From Balaenoptera acutorostrata (Eukaryota > Chordata > Mammalia > Artiodactyla > Balaenopteridae), in NCBI RefSeq assembly GCF_949987535.1, contig NC_080070.1:13769770-13833769 (forward strand): DNA of 64,000 nt, given 5' to 3'. Shown in pieces: positions 45,990-57,312 of this stretch. A program made the translations under genes and the position numbers. Position 1 is the stretch's first letter, and each line of letters begins with the position of its first letter. The notes under the pieces are model-generated. The model saw only the letters and a program-made list of their open reading frames with translations. It was not told the DNA's origin and searched no databases.

Positions 45990-47365
45990 TGTCAAGTCCG
46001 ATGGACATTTTTCTATCTTTATCCTTCAGAACCTAGTGCGTTTGATAGGAGCAGTCATTTCCTCTTCATGAAATTCTCCGCCATCTCCTCCTACCCCCAG
46101 CCGACCTCCAGGCTGCGGTCTCCTAGTTCTGTCTAATTTCTCTGGCTCCTTTGCACACTCCTCTTCCCCTGTGCCTTTAAAGCCAGTAAACCAGACTTGG
46201 GGTTCTATTTCAGGTCCCTGTGGTAGGCAGGATAATGGCTCCCCCAAAGATGTCCACATCCTAATGCCTGGAACCTGTGAATATGTTACTTTCTGCAGCA
46301 AAAAGGACTTTGCAGGTGCAATTAAGTTAAGGATCTGCAAAGGGGAGATTATCCTGGGTTATCCAGGTGGGCCCAATGTAATTACCAGGATCCTTATGAA
46401 AGGGAGGCAGGAAGATCTGAGCCAGAGAGAAAGTTATGATGACTAAAGCAGAGGTGAGAGTCATGTGGCCACGAGCTAAGAAATATGGGCGGCCGCTAGA
46501 GGCTGGGAAGGCAAGGAACAGATTCTCCCCAAGAGTCTCCAGAAGGAACGCAGCTCTGCCGACATCTTGATTTTAGTCCCACATGAGGCCCATTTCAGAT
46601 TTCTGACCTCTAGCACAATAAGGTAATAAATTTCTGTTGTTTAAGCCACCAAGTTTGTAGTAATTTGTTACAGCAATACTAGGAAATTAATACAGTTCTC
46701 TCCTCTTCCATTCTGTATGCTCTCTTTGGGCAACTTCATCTTCACCTACGGCTTCAATGACCATTTACAAGCAGATGTTTCTCCTCCAAAACTCAGATTT
46801 ACATATTCAACATCTTGTTAACGTCTTTAACTGGATGTCTGATGGATACCCCAAACTCCATGTCCTCAGCTCAATCCCTCTCTCACACCCCAACATGTCA
46901 CTTAACTTTCTGGGATCCCATTACGTCATCCACTTGTGTTCTCTGTCTCAGGTGATGGCAGCATCGTACACCCACTGTTCCAAGCAGGGCACCTTAAGGA
47001 CTCCCTATTCTTCACCCCAGTGTCCAACTAAGCTCTAAGTCCTGCTAATTTCATCTCATATACTTGTCCCTTCCTCTCCATTGTTTCTATCACAGTCTTG
47101 GTTTCCACAACAGTCTTCCAACCAATCTCCCAATCTCCATCCTTGGACCCCTCAAATCCATCCTCCATGCTGCATTTTTCTTTTTGAAATTCAAGTATCT
47201 TTCCGCATCCCTCCTTTCTATCAATAGGTTCCTCTGGCATAAAAGTCAAGTTGCTAAATGCGACTTACAAGGCTTCCCTGTCTGCCTCCCACCCCGATCA
47301 CTCCAGCCTCACCTCCTCCTTAACGGCAGCCCATCTTCCGATGCCCCCAAGTGCACTCCTCTATT
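45990..47365 (+). mobile_element. L2 copy B, split by an MLT1 LTR
   Basis: A second sense L2 directly after copy A: 'gtaaaccagacttggggttc' before the LTR, then 'ttgggcaacttcatcttcac', 'gtctttaactggatgtctga', 'ccactgttccaagcagggca', 'cacaacagtcttccaaccaa'. Left part to 46212, right part from 46696. It ends near the minisatellite. Confidence 0.8.
46213..46695 (+). mobile_element. MLT1 LTR (ERVL-MaLR) inside L2
   Basis: Nearly complete sense LTR: 'gtggtaggcaggataatggc', 'gatgtccacatcctaatgcc', 'gagattatcctgggttatcc', 'ctccagaaggaacgcagctc', 'ttctgttgtttaagccacca', ending 'actaggaaattaatac'. Opposite orientation to the MLT1 in L2 copy A. Confidence 0.95.
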
Positions 47366-47378
47366 AGAAGACAGGGAA

Positions 47379-47441
47379 GAGGGAGGGAGGGAAGGGAAAG
47401 AGGGAGGGAGGGAAGGGAAAGAGGGAGGGAGGGAAGGAAAA
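47379..47441. repeat. 21-bp purine minisatellite, three units
   Basis: Three tandem units of GAGGGAGGGAGGGAAGGGAA plus A at 47379, 47400 and 47421. The third unit has one base changed near its end. The (GGGA)n character gives possible quadruplex or triplex structure. The Glu-Gly-rich frame across it is a by-product. Confidence 0.95.
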
Positions 47442-47925
47442 AACTTGGTCTCACTACGGGGTCTTTCCTTCACTGCATATACCTTCCCAAAACCCCAATC
47501 AGATGAACTACCAACTAAAGGGGAGTAGAAACACCTCCTTCACAAACACTTCCTCAAACATACATATCAGCAATTATTCATTCTCATTACTCAAGAAAGA
47601 CACACCCCAAAAATGCAAAATCACACCCCAACTTGCAAATTCATGCAAATATTTATTTCCTTATAGATATGCCCACCCACAGACATACAAACACAGAAGA
47701 TACAGACAGATGCTCATCCAACTGCATGTGCCTTCCCGTAACTACCCTTAAGATCCTCTCACACAGACACAGCCTGAAGACACAAACATCCAAAGCAGGG
47801 GAAGCAGATAACTTCTGTGGCTTAGGCAATGCGAGAATAAAGAAACAGGAGAGGTGGGAAAGGATGGTAGAAGGTTGAGGGTAAATGGAAGAAAAGAGGA
47901 ATGACCATGGAAGAATCAACTGGGC
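47442..47925. other. Unassigned sequence
   Basis: AC-rich with no recognised repeat or exon. Confidence 0.35.
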
Positions 47926-48010
47926 TATATTCATTCACCAACCTTCCCTAAGCCCCAACAATAGGCCAAATGCCATGTTGCTAAGCAACAGGGTACAAAG
48001 ATCCACAGTA
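47926..48010 (-). repeat. L2 3' end, antisense
   Basis: 'tattcattcaccaaccttcc', 'aataggccaaatgccatgtt', 'caacagggtacaaagatcca' give weak reverse L2. Confidence 0.5.
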
Positions 48011-48034
48011 GCAGTAGTCATCATCATCATCAAA

Positions 48035-48275
48035 GAGCAGCTAATATTCCAACTGTGGTCACTGTATACCAGGCACTAAGTGTTATATTACCTCATTTGA
48101 TCCCCATAGCAATTTCATGAGGTAGATATTATTGTCCTCAATTCATAGATGATGTAATGGGGTCCCAGAAAGTTAGGTGACATGTCCAGCATCATATTGC
48201 TAACAAGTGGCAAAACCTGGATTCCTAACCAGGCAGTCAGATCCAGAGTCTGTGTTCTTACCCACCTCCCAATTC
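48035..48275 (-). repeat. MIR SINE
   Basis: 'actgtataccaggcactaag', 'tgatccccatagcaatttca', 'tgatgtaatggggtcccaga', 'attgctaacaagtggcaaaa', 'agtctgtgttcttaccc'. A (TCA)n stretch at 48017-48031 precedes it. Confidence 0.88.
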
Positions 48276-48394
48276 AAGACCCTGCCTGTGAGTAGGGCGC
48301 TCACAGACCACCAGGAGCTCACATGCTGGAGTTCGGGCTGTGTGTTTCCTTTCCTTGGAGAGGAAGCCTGAATAGAAGGCAGCGACAGGTACTA

Positions 48395-48640
48395 GTGGAT
48401 GGACACTGGCCTTGAAGCCAGGCTGACCTAGAGCCACTTCCTAGCTCTGCCACCCATTACTTGTGGAAACTGCAGCAAGTTATGTTATTAACCTCCCTGA
48501 GCATCAGTTTCCTCCTCCATCAATGAAGATATTAATATCTACCTTGTTGAGCTTTATTAGAATTAAATAAGATACTATATACAAAAGTGCTAAGTACAGC
48601 ACTTGACACAGAGTGAGCTCTCAATAAATAAATCCCTACC
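48395..48640 (+). repeat. MIR SINE
   Basis: A nearly full sense copy: 'ggccttgaagccaggctgac', 'cttcctagctctgccaccca', 'gagcatcagtttcctcctcc', 'acagagtgagctctcaataa'. It is opposed to the MIR at 48035. Confidence 0.9.
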
Positions 48641-48869
48641 TCTCGTTGCTTCAACAACTAGTTACTCTTCAACACTCCCTAAACCAAATGCTTTCCAGAA
48701 ACATTAGAAGAACGATTGCAAATTACGGCCCTCGGGCATATATTGGGCCAAAAAAGTATTTTAAATGTTGCCGCCACAAGACAAGCAGCTCAGCACCTAG
48801 ATTTGCAATTACCAGCAGCCCAGCCCCTGAGGCAGCTGAGTTCTCCACCCAGCTGAGAATCAAGGCAGC

Positions 48870-48970
48870 CTAAATCTGCTTCAGACCTACAGAATCCGAC
48901 TTTCCTGGGGCAGGCCCCTGGACTCTACTGTTTAAATTCTTGTACACCCTCAATTTTGAGAGCTGCTGAA
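48870..48970 (+). mobile_element. MER5-like hAT-Charlie fragment
   Basis: 'cagacctacagaatccgact', 'gcccctggactctactgttt', 'caattttgagagctgctg' resemble the right half of a MER5A-type non-autonomous DNA transposon. The left end is not recognisable. Confidence 0.4.
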
Positions 48971-50690
48971 TTAAAAAGGAAAGAGACACTATGTTTTCCA
49001 AATAAATGCATAGCCCAGGGGTGAATGAGTTAACCTGCAATACTGCCAACTTTGGATGTTTCTTTTATACAAGACAGGAAATAAACAAAGGCCATTTCTG
49101 TCACTGGAAAGAAGTGGCCCTCTTAATCTAGGATTTCCAGGAAATCTTCCAGGGGAAGCCACCGTGCCTTCCCCACCCAGATTTCAGAAGTCAGAAAAGC
49201 TAGGCACAGCAGGGAACATGAAGCGTTAACTCTACCAGGTCTGTCCTTGGCGGGAAGAGGTGGATCTGAGGTAAGGGAGAAAATTCCCGGGGGACAGAAT
49301 CCCTGACTGTAGTGTAGAAGGGTGAGGACAACAGGCCCCCATTCACCTCTCCTCAGAGAAGCCCGGCAAGGGAACTCGGGGGGGGGGGGGGGGCAGCAAC
49401 GTGGCCCTAGGCACAAGGGAGCAGAGCCCAAGGGCAGCCCGACATCTGCTGGGGCTGGCGGAATGTAGTCTTCAGGCTGCCCAGGCCAAGGGTGAGTCTT
49501 GCTGGCTGCCTCAGGAAGCAACCAAAAGTGACCTTAGAATCATTTCCTCATAAACGTAATTACGCCAGAGCTAAAGGTCAAACAGTAACCAAAGACCCCC
49601 AAGTCGGGCCCAGCATTTCCTCTCTAAGGCTGTGGTCACATGACCAACCTCCCCAACCCGGGACCCCGAGCCCCTGCAGCCTCAAGCTGCCCTGAGCCTG
49701 GTTAACGACAGGAGACGACTAAGGGGGGCCAGCCCACATTAGAGCTGAACCTCGAGTCTGCCCTGCAGTAGCCCGGTCCTGGCATCATGCTTTTCTCCCT
49801 TGCTCCCACCATGGACTCCAGTCCTGGCAAATAAGCCCCACCTCCCTCGTGCCCATGTCTCTGAGCCCAAGATACTCCCTCTCCCCCTTCTTTCAATGGA
49901 GGGCTCTTCCTGAGCCCCGTGGATGAACTAGGGCCCTGCTCTTAGCAGGCACCCCCAGAATGTTCCCACACTGAGCACACAGACCCCCCCGCATTGTTTG
50001 TGTCTGGGTTCTGCACTGCAAGGACACTGCGGTCTCCCCAGGGTGCAGTCTCCCAGGCTGATGATGAGAAGCTTGAGACCCTTCCAGTTCTGACCCTTGC
50101 ACCCAGAGTCCCTGAGTAATCGCCCTCACTGAGCACCTGCTTCAGGCCCCAGCGCCCCCAGCCTATTCCAGCCCTCTGTGCTTTACCCGTCATATCTCGA
50201 ACTTTGTTCCAAAATGTTACTTTTAACAGAGAAAAAGTAATGAGCACATTTATTGTGCCTCCATTTGCACTTCTTTGTCCACAGCTATTGGGGATGGAGG
50301 GAGACGTTAAAAAACAAAACAAAACAAAAAAACTGTCTTTACTGTATCTACCAGCAAATAAAAATCAGTTTTCACTATCCACCTATCTTAACTACAGAAA
50401 GCAATACTTAGCTACAATTCGTATATACTTTTTCTGATTGTAAAGCTAATAAACAAGCTGACTAGAGAATTAGAATATAAACATCAACACAATTAATGAA
50501 TTTTTAAGTACTGTATATATAAAGGAAATCCTCAATTTCATATGTTCAGCTTTTGACCAGCCTAACCTTTCTCTAATACTTTGTACATTGAAACCCCGAG
50601 TCTGAACCACCACTCATATATTAAATTGCAGCTTTAAACAGCTGTTAGATGAACATTCAAGCTCTCTGATGAAAGTCCTGCTTTCCAGCC
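48971..50690. other. Unassigned, partly GC-rich
   Basis: Contains a G run at 49378-49393 and an A-rich AAAAC tract at 50309-50332. The 132-codon minus frame at 49123-49521 owes its Pro run to the G homopolymer. No gene is recognised. Confidence 0.35.
49378..49393. repeat. (G)16 homopolymer
   Basis: An unbroken run of about 16 G. Length in an assembly may be unreliable. Confidence 0.9.
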
Positions 50691-50694
50691 AGCA

Positions 50695-52320
50695 TTCATT
50701 TATTCACTCATTCATTTATCCTTCAACAAATGTTTCCTGAGGGCCAACTACGTGTCAGGCACTGTGGCTGAAGTATGGTGTCTGACTTCGTGGAGCAGAC
50801 AATATAGGTGGGGAGACAGACAATAAAGCCAACAAATAACACAGTCTAATTTATGCTATGAATGAAAGAATCAGCGTACTCTAATAAAATAAATGGGAAC
50901 ACACCCAGTAGCGACGAGCATACCTAGTACCTAGGTCTTGGTCTCTAATACCATTCTCCAATAAAAGGAACCAGGGCTCGTTGGAGAAATACCTGATTCT
51001 AGGTGTGGGGCAGGAAATATACAAGATATCCCTGTAGTGGCAGAAAGAAAGGTGTTCAAAAATAAATAAATACCTTATTGATGGGGCAAGATCAAAGAGA
51101 CACAGGAACCAACTGAAAGAGCTCCTAATGGCCAAAGCTGGAACAACTAGAGCAACAAAATAAATAAAATAGTATTGGATTATAACCCAAAGTATAAAAT
51201 AAATATTCATGAGTCCATACTAATATGAATAATTGAATATATTAATAAATGAAGAAAACTCTCCCATGCAGAGAAATTCCAAATAACTTATGTAGATACT
51301 CCACCCTAAAGGACTGGAGAGTTATGTCCCCCTTCCTTAGCTATGGGCTGTGCCTTGTCACTTCCTTCCAAAGAGGACAGTAAGAAGAATAACTTTAGAG
51401 AAACCTGACAAATACTACTTCAGCCAAGTGATCAAGGTCAATATCAAGTCATAAATCATGTTGATAGGAGGTACCCCTAATAAGATGTGATGAAAATGGC
51501 ACTTTACCTGTGTAATTTTCCTCCCAAACCCATTATCCAGTTTAATCATGAGGGAAAAAAAAAAAAAATCAGACAAGTTTCAAAAGAGGAGCATCCTACC
51601 AAACCCCTAACCAGTATTCCTCCACACTGTCAAAGTCATCAAAAACAAGGAGAGTCTAAAAAACTTTCACAGCCAAGAGGAGCCCAAGGAGACATGACAG
51701 CAAAATGTAATGTGGTGTCCTGACTAGGGTCCTAGAACAGAAAAAGGACAGAGAAAAACTAAGGAAATCTGAATAAAATATAGACTTTAGTTAATATTAG
51801 CAATATTGGTTCATTAATGAAAACAAATGAACCCCACTAATACAAGATGTTAATAACAGTAAGGGAAACTGTGCAGGGGCTAGCTAAGAACTCTCTGTAC
51901 TATCTAGCTCAATTTTTCTTTAAATCTAGAACTATTCTAAAACTCAAAGTCTATGAACAAAAAGAAATAAATAAATGGAGAGGGGAATCTAATTTAAACA
52001 GAGTGGTCTGAGAAAGCCTCGCTGGGGCGTTAACTTTAAGCCTGGACTTGAAGGTCTAGCTCATGTGAAGAAAGGAAAGTGTTCAGAGCTTAGGAAACAG
52101 TATGTGCAAAAACCCTCCAGCAAGAAAGAAGCTGGTACATCTAAGGAACGGAGAGAATGTTAGCATGCCCAAAGTGGCATGAACAAGAGGGAGAGTGGTG
52201 AGAAATAAGGGTGAGGGGGTAGGTAGGAGACCACTCAAGGCCTTGACTCTAGTAAGAGGAAGGATCTTACTCTAAGTACAATGAGAAGCAATAAAAGGAG
52301 GGCAGTGTCATCAGTACAGC
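50695..52320 (-). mobile_element. L2 split by an L1M
   Basis: Antisense L2 3' end at 50695-50878 ('ttcaacaaatgtttcctgag', 'ctacgtgtcaggcactgtgg', 'ggtggggagacagacaataa'). The same element continues at 51976-52320 ('agcctggacttgaaggtcta', 'ggagaccactcaaggccttg', 'agtacaatgagaagcaataa'). The L1M at 50879-51975 separates the halves. Confidence 0.85.
50879..51975 (+). mobile_element. L1M 3' UTR inserted in L2
   Basis: About 1.1 kb of ancient L1 3' UTR: 'gggctcgttggagaaatacc', 'acaggaaccaactgaaagag', 'taaatattcatgagtccata', 'agtgatcaaggtcaatatca', 'gactagggtcctagaacaga', ending 'ctagaactattctaaaactc'. Paralogous to 30930-31570. Confidence 0.9.
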
Positions 52321-52429
52321 CATCTTACTTAGCAGAGCAATGTTTGTTCAACTATGCAATATATTATATTCACTCATTTTATAAAAGTAAAAGGGAAGTG
52401 AAATACTGAAGATAAAAACTAGAGGTCTC

Positions 52430-53395
52430 TAAATAGACATTTCTACAAAGAAGATATACACATTGCCAACAAACACATGAAAGAATGCTCAACATCATTA
52501 ATCATTGGAGAAATGCAAATCAAAACTACAATGAGGTATCAACTCATACCGGTCAGAATGGCCATCATCAAAAAATCTACAAACAATAAATGCTGGAGAG
52601 GGTGTGGAGAAAAGGGAACCCTCTTGCACTGTTGATGGGAATGTAAATTGATACCGTCACTATGGAGAACAGTATGGAGGTTCCTTAAAAAACTAAAAAT
52701 AGAACTACCATACGACTCAGCAATCCCACTACTGGGCATATACCCTGAGAAAACCATAATTCAAAAAGAGTCATGTACCACAATGTTCACTGCAGCTCTA
52801 TTTACAATAGCCAGGACATGGAAGCCACCTAAGTGTCCAGTGACAGATGAATGGATAAAGAAGATGTGGCACATATATACAATGGAATATTACTCAGCCA
52901 TAAAAAGAAACGAAATTGAGTTATTTGTAGTGAGGTAGATGGGCCTGGAGTCTGTCATACAGAGTGAAGTAAGTGAGAAAGAGAAAAACAAATACCTTTT
53001 GCTAACACATATATATGGAATCTAAAAAAAAAAGAATGGTTCTGATGAACCTAGGGGCAGGACAGGAATAAACACACAGATGTAGAGAATGGACTTGAGG
53101 ACACGGGGAGGGGGAAGGCGAAGCTGGGACGAAGTGAGAGAGTGGCATGAACTTATATATACTACCAAATGTAAAATAGATAGCTAGTGGGAAGCAGCTG
53201 CATAGCACAGGGAGATCAGCTCGGTGCTTTGTGACCACCTAGAGGGGTGGGATAGGGAGGGTGGGAAGGAGACGCAAGAGGAAGGAGATATGGGGATATA
53301 TGTATATGTATAGCTGATTCACTTTGTTATAAAGCAGAAACTAACACACCATTGTAAAGCAATTATACTCCAATAAAGATGATTAAAAAAAAAAC
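52430..53395 (+). mobile_element. Cetacean/artiodactyl L1, 5'-truncated
   Basis: The last part of ORF2 plus the 3' UTR and A-rich tail, about 966 bp. A perfect 15-bp duplication, AAAACTAGAGGTCTC, flanks it (52415-52429 and 53396-53410). Truncation with an intact duplication is the normal outcome of target-primed reverse transcription. The 3' UTR contains 'gatagctagtgggaagcagc' and 'agctgattcactttgttata'. Confidence 0.97.
52440..52985 (+). pseudogene. L1 ORF2 C-terminal remnant
   Basis: The longest open piece, 52648-52938 (96 codons), reads as the L1 ORF2p C-terminus, with the motifs [13 protein letters not shown]-type upstream text in another frame, TDEWIKKMW and YTMEYYSAIK. Reading frame is lost upstream and a stop follows at 52936-52938, before the usual C-terminus. 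It is non-functional and lacks the endonuclease and reverse transcriptase regions. Confidence 0.9.
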
Positions 53396-53410
53396 AAAAC
53401 TAGAGGTCTC

Positions 53411-53860
53411 AAACACATCTGGGCAAAGATGGAAACTTTTAGGCAGACTTAAAAGGACGAAGGTGAAACTAAACTCATCTTTGGATATTCGTTGGATTTA
53501 AGCTGGCTGTGGGATTGTGAAAGAACAAAATTAAAGAACATCTAGACTGTTTTATGGAAGATAACATCTAAAAGATAAAGTTTAACTTAGGTGTTCATAA
53601 TTTGCTGTATATCTGAGAACAAAACTGTCCTTAAAACATGTAAGTCATCTTTTGTACATAATTTTAGGGATGAAAAAAAGCACTGCTTTTATACTTTCTA
53701 CACATGTCTTACCTTTAACAGCTTGACTGACATTAAATAAAATTTTGACAGGTCATGTTTTCTTCTAATACCTTCCCTACTGCACTCTGCTTCTCAAGTT
53801 CAGCATTAACCCACATGCACACCCCAAAGCACACACAGATGCATTACCCTCTCAGACTCA

Positions 53861-53861
<1 letters not shown>
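53411..53861. other. Unassigned AT-rich sequence
   Basis: No gene or repeat is recognised. Confidence 0.35.

Positions 53862-53904
<43 letters not shown>
53862..53904. repeat. (CA)n microsatellite
   Basis: About 42 bp of uninterrupted CA. Confidence 0.97.
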
Positions 53905-53906
<2 letters not shown>

Positions 53907-54437
53907 CTACCCTCACCCTCAGGAGAGAGGGCCCTGGGCTGGACCACCTGGGCCCGCCTTCTCCTTTCCCGTGTTTCCCTAGGCCTTGTGAACTGGAGAT
54001 GAAGTCTGTTAAACTAATTCCCTATAAGGATGCCTATGGCCCTTCCTTTAAAATTTGAATTTTAAAAGAGATCTTATGAAAATAAAAATACTGAATACCT
54101 TAAGCCAAGAAGCAAATCTCTACTAATATACATTTGAGGAGTTCTGCCAACCTGGTGGGCAATATGTTTTGTAGAATGTAAACTTTTAGCAGCCCCCTGC
54201 TCTTGTACCACATGGACAGCCAAATACTGTGCCAGCACAGAAATCTATCTTATCATTAATAACTTCAGTCTATTTTCTTCAGTTATTTCCATACCCTTTT
54301 CACTAAACCATACTTCATTTTGTTTTTAAGGGACAAAAAAAAAAGGATTAACTTTGGCACTATCAGAAACTCTTAAGAAATTGCTAAATGTTGATTAATG
54401 TATAACATGTTTACTTTCATAGTCTTAAAATGTCTTC
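53905..54437. other. Unassigned sequence
   Basis: No gene or repeat is recognised. Confidence 0.35.
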
Positions 54438-54592
54438 ATTAAACAAATATTTATTATGTGCCAGCACTGTTCTGGAAGCTGGGCATATAACGATGATCAA
54501 GTCAGACAAATTCCTCACTCTTAAAAAGCTTACTTTCTACTTCAGTTTAACTAATGTCAAAAATCCAATGGAAAATGGTGGTCAGGCCTTAG
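54438..54592 (-). repeat. L2 3' end, antisense
   Basis: 'aacaaatatttattatgtgc', 'cagcactgttctggaagctg', 'tcctcactcttaaaaagctt' is reverse-complement L2. Confidence 0.8.
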
Positions 54593-54740
54593 ATGCTCAA
54601 TAGGAACTTAACACCTGCCAAACAAGGACAGGAAAGCTGGGATGAGTTGAGTCTCCTCTTCTGAAGCAGGAAACACTGAACGTGCAGCAAGGGTTCAGGC
54701 TGGGAAGAGCTAAGGAAATTCTCAGCCTTGTCACTCAAGG

Positions 54741-54778
54741 AAAAAAAAAAAAAAAAGGAAAGGAAAGAAAAGAAAAAA
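54741..54778. repeat. A-rich tract
   Basis: Sixteen A, then GGAAA/GAAAA repeats. Possibly a degraded retroelement tail. Confidence 0.85.
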
Positions 54779-54884
54779 GCCCAGGACTGTAAGTAGAGGT
54801 TCAAGGTACACGTTGAGAGAGAAAGAACTGTGGAATTGCATAAAGACAAACGTTGGGGGAAATCAGAGCTTGTTAAAATAGAGC

Positions 54885-55505
54885 TCCGTGACAATATCAA
54901 ATGTTGATAAAAATGTGGAGCAACTGGAATGTCCATACATTGTTGATAGGAGTGTAAAATAATTCTGCCACTTTCAAGGTTCTTATAAGTTAAATATACA
55001 CTTACCAAGTAACTCCACTTCTATTTACCCAAGAGAAATTAGTCTACGTCCACAAAAGGACTTACACAAAAATGTATGTGGCAGATGTACTCAAAATAGC
55101 CAAAACCTGGAAATGACCCACATGTGCAACAACAAGTAGATCAGTTGTGAGATATTCATACAATGGAAGAATACTCAGTAATGAAAAGATACACAATAAG
55201 GGTAAATCTCAAAACACCATGATAAGAAAAAAAAGTTGGTCACCAAAGAGTACACACTGTATTTTCCATGTATATGTAGTCCAAAACAGGCAAAACTAAT
55301 CCATACTGAAAGGAAGTCAGATCTGTGGTTGCCTATGGCTGGGAAAAGGTAGAGGATTGATGAGGGAATGTATGGGGTGATAGAGATATTCTGCATCTCA
55401 TTTGCAGTGACAGTTACACCCAAGTGTCAATATGTATCAAATAGAACACTCAAGATCTGGGCATTTTATTGTATGTTAACTAACACTCAATTTTTTTAAT
55501 TTTTA
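54885..55505 (+). mobile_element. L1M 3' region
   Basis: 'tacattgttgataggagtgt', 'agccaaaacctggaaatgac', 'gatattcatacaatggaaga', 'cagatctgtggttgcctatg', 'aagatctgggcattttattg' match an ancient L1 ORF2 end and 3' UTR. Confidence 0.88.
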
Positions 55506-55564
55506 GGCTGCTTAACATCAGGTTAACAGTAAAAAGGGCACAAAAATACCAGCAAACATCTGAG

Positions 55565-55800
55565 TTGACCAAATGTAAAACAGATAGCTAGTGGGAAGCA
55601 GCCGCATAGCACAGGGAGATCAGCTTGGTGCTTTGTGGCCACCTAGAAGAGTGGGATAGGGAAGGTGGGAGGGAGATGCAAGAGGGAGGAGATAGGGGGA
55701 TATATGTATGTGTATAGCTGATTCACTTTGTTGTACGGCAGAAACTAGCATACCATTGTAAAGCAATTATACTCCAATAAAGATGTTAAAAAAAAAAAAA
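55565..55800 (+). mobile_element. Younger L1 3' end
   Basis: About 235 bp closely matching the 3' UTR of the L1 at 53155-53395 ('gatagctagtgggaagcagc', 'gcatagcacagggagatcag', 'aagcaattatactccaataa'), ending in a poly-A tail. It is strongly 5'-truncated. I could not see a clear target duplication. Confidence 0.93.
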
Positions 55801-55860
55801 ACTATACCTTTGTTGATGTCCCACAGACTCTGTTAATGTTAGCGAGTCAATATTAGTTCT

Positions 55861-56031
55861 TTTTTTAAAATTTTTATTGAAGTATAGTTGATTTACAATG
55901 TTGTGCTGATTTCTGCTGTACAGCAGGGTGATTCAGTCATACATTCTTTTTTATATTCTTTTCCAGTATGGTTTATCACAGGATATTGAATATAGTTCCC
56001 TGTGCTATATACAGTAGGACCTTGTTGTTTA
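55861..56031 (-). mobile_element. L1 3' end, antisense
   Basis: 'attgaagtatagttgattta', 'tttctgctgtacagcagggt', 'ggatattgaatatagttccc', 'acagtaggaccttgttgttt' is a reverse L1 3' end of the artiodactyl type. A 14-bp flanking duplication, TCAATATTAGTTCT / TCAATACTAGTTCT, with one mismatch lies at 55847-55860 and 56032-56045. Confidence 0.9.
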
Positions 56032-56045
56032 TCAATACTAGTTCT

Positions 56046-56399
56046 CGATGCCCTAACTCAGAGGCCAAACATCTTGTCTTGCTTTATTCAATCAATAATC
56101 ATTTATTGTGCCTCTCACTGGCATAATAAATGTCACACACAACAAACACAATAAACAATATAAAAGACAATATAAACACAATAGGCACAATAAACAATAT
56201 TAAAAAATCTGAGTTGAAGAGCTGCTCTCTTAGAAATTAAAAGTGTAGGATATCCTAGTGGCCATCAATGGCATGCCAGTTCAGTAACAACAGGTTGGGT
56301 TAGACCAGTCCAAGACAATTTTGTGGCAAAGTGTGTCTGAGATTCAAAAAACAACCTGCTCACAAATAATCTTTTAAAAAAATAACCCCTAGTAAGTAG
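56046..56399. other. Unassigned, AT-rich
   Basis: Contains locally repeated AATAAACAATAT text at about 56145-56205 and a possible antisense L2 trace near 56085. No gene is recognised. Confidence 0.35.
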
Positions 56400-56515
56400 G
56401 ACTATTTACTCAGAGTTTCAGTGCCAGGCACAGAACTAGTTGTTGGGGATTCAGCCCCAAATCTGCTGGGTTCCCATTCTAGTGAGGGATGAAATGGTAG
56501 CAGGGGAAGCGGGGC
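56400..56515 (-). repeat. L2 3' end, antisense
   Basis: 'cagtgccaggcacagaacta', 'gttgttggggattcagcccc', 'cccattctagtgagggatga'. Confidence 0.65.
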
Positions 56516-56639
56516 CACTATAGAACAAACAAAAAAGTCAATTAGATAATTTCAGATGCTAACTGATCATGTACCCAATGTGTACTAAAAGGTTATCTTG
56601 CTTTAGGGTTTTTTTCTAATTAAGGTACAAAGTTGCAAG

Positions 56640-56770
56640 ACAGAATGGTATAGCAATAAAAAGCATGCATGGACTAGGGCTATAGAGCATTTGCTTAATT
56701 GCTTACTGTACTTCCTGGCATAGAATAACCTTTCAATAGTGTCAGTTATTATTATCATTATTATTTCCCT
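56640..56770 (+). repeat. MIR SINE 3' half
   Basis: 'gtatagcaataaaaagcatg' resembles the MIR start, and 'ttcctggcatagaataacct' with 'cagttattattatcattatt' its end. The middle looks deleted. Confidence 0.5.
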
Positions 56771-56799
56771 CCTCTCCCTCCCTTCCTATAAGTAAAACA

Positions 56800-57312
56800 T
56801 GAAATTTTAGGACATATGAGCAATTAAAGACATGTACAAAAACATTCATAATAGTTTCATTCATAATAGCCCAAACTGGAAACAACCCAAACAGTAGAAT
56901 GGATACATAAATTGTGGTATATTCATATAATGGAATACCTCCCTGCAATAAAAAGAACAAACTGCTGCTACACAGCAACTAACAACTTGAATGAATCTCA
57001 CAGACATAATATTGAGTGAAAGCAGCCAAACACAAGAGACCACATACTATATAATTTCATATATATGAAGTTCAAGGACAGGCAGAGCCAACCTACGATA
57101 ACAGAAGATAGAAAAGTGGTTATGTTTGCCAGAAACTGTTAACTGGAAGGGGGCACAGGGGAGCCTTCTTGTGTGTTAGAAAGGTTCTTGATCTTGATCT
57201 GAGTGGTGATGACATAAGTGTGTACATGTATAAAAACTGAGCTGTTCACTACAGATCTGAGCCTTTTATGCATATGTTATTCCTCATAATATAGTGCAAT
57301 CAAGCTAAATAA
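56800..57312 (+). mobile_element. L1M 3' region
   Basis: 'aaaacattcataatagtttc', 'aactggaaacaacccaaaca', 'ggtatattcatataatggaa', 'tgaatctcacagacataata', 'cttgatctgagtggtgatga' match an ancient L1 3' end. Confidence 0.9.

Noticed and set aside
47064..47528. 154-codon plus-strand open frame with a Glu-Gly repeat
   Set aside because: It lies in L2 sequence and the 21-bp minisatellite, and the repeat in the protein is the minisatellite translated.
49123..49521. 132-codon minus-strand open frame with a proline run
   Set aside because: The proline run is the G homopolymer at 49378-49393, and no domain is recognised.
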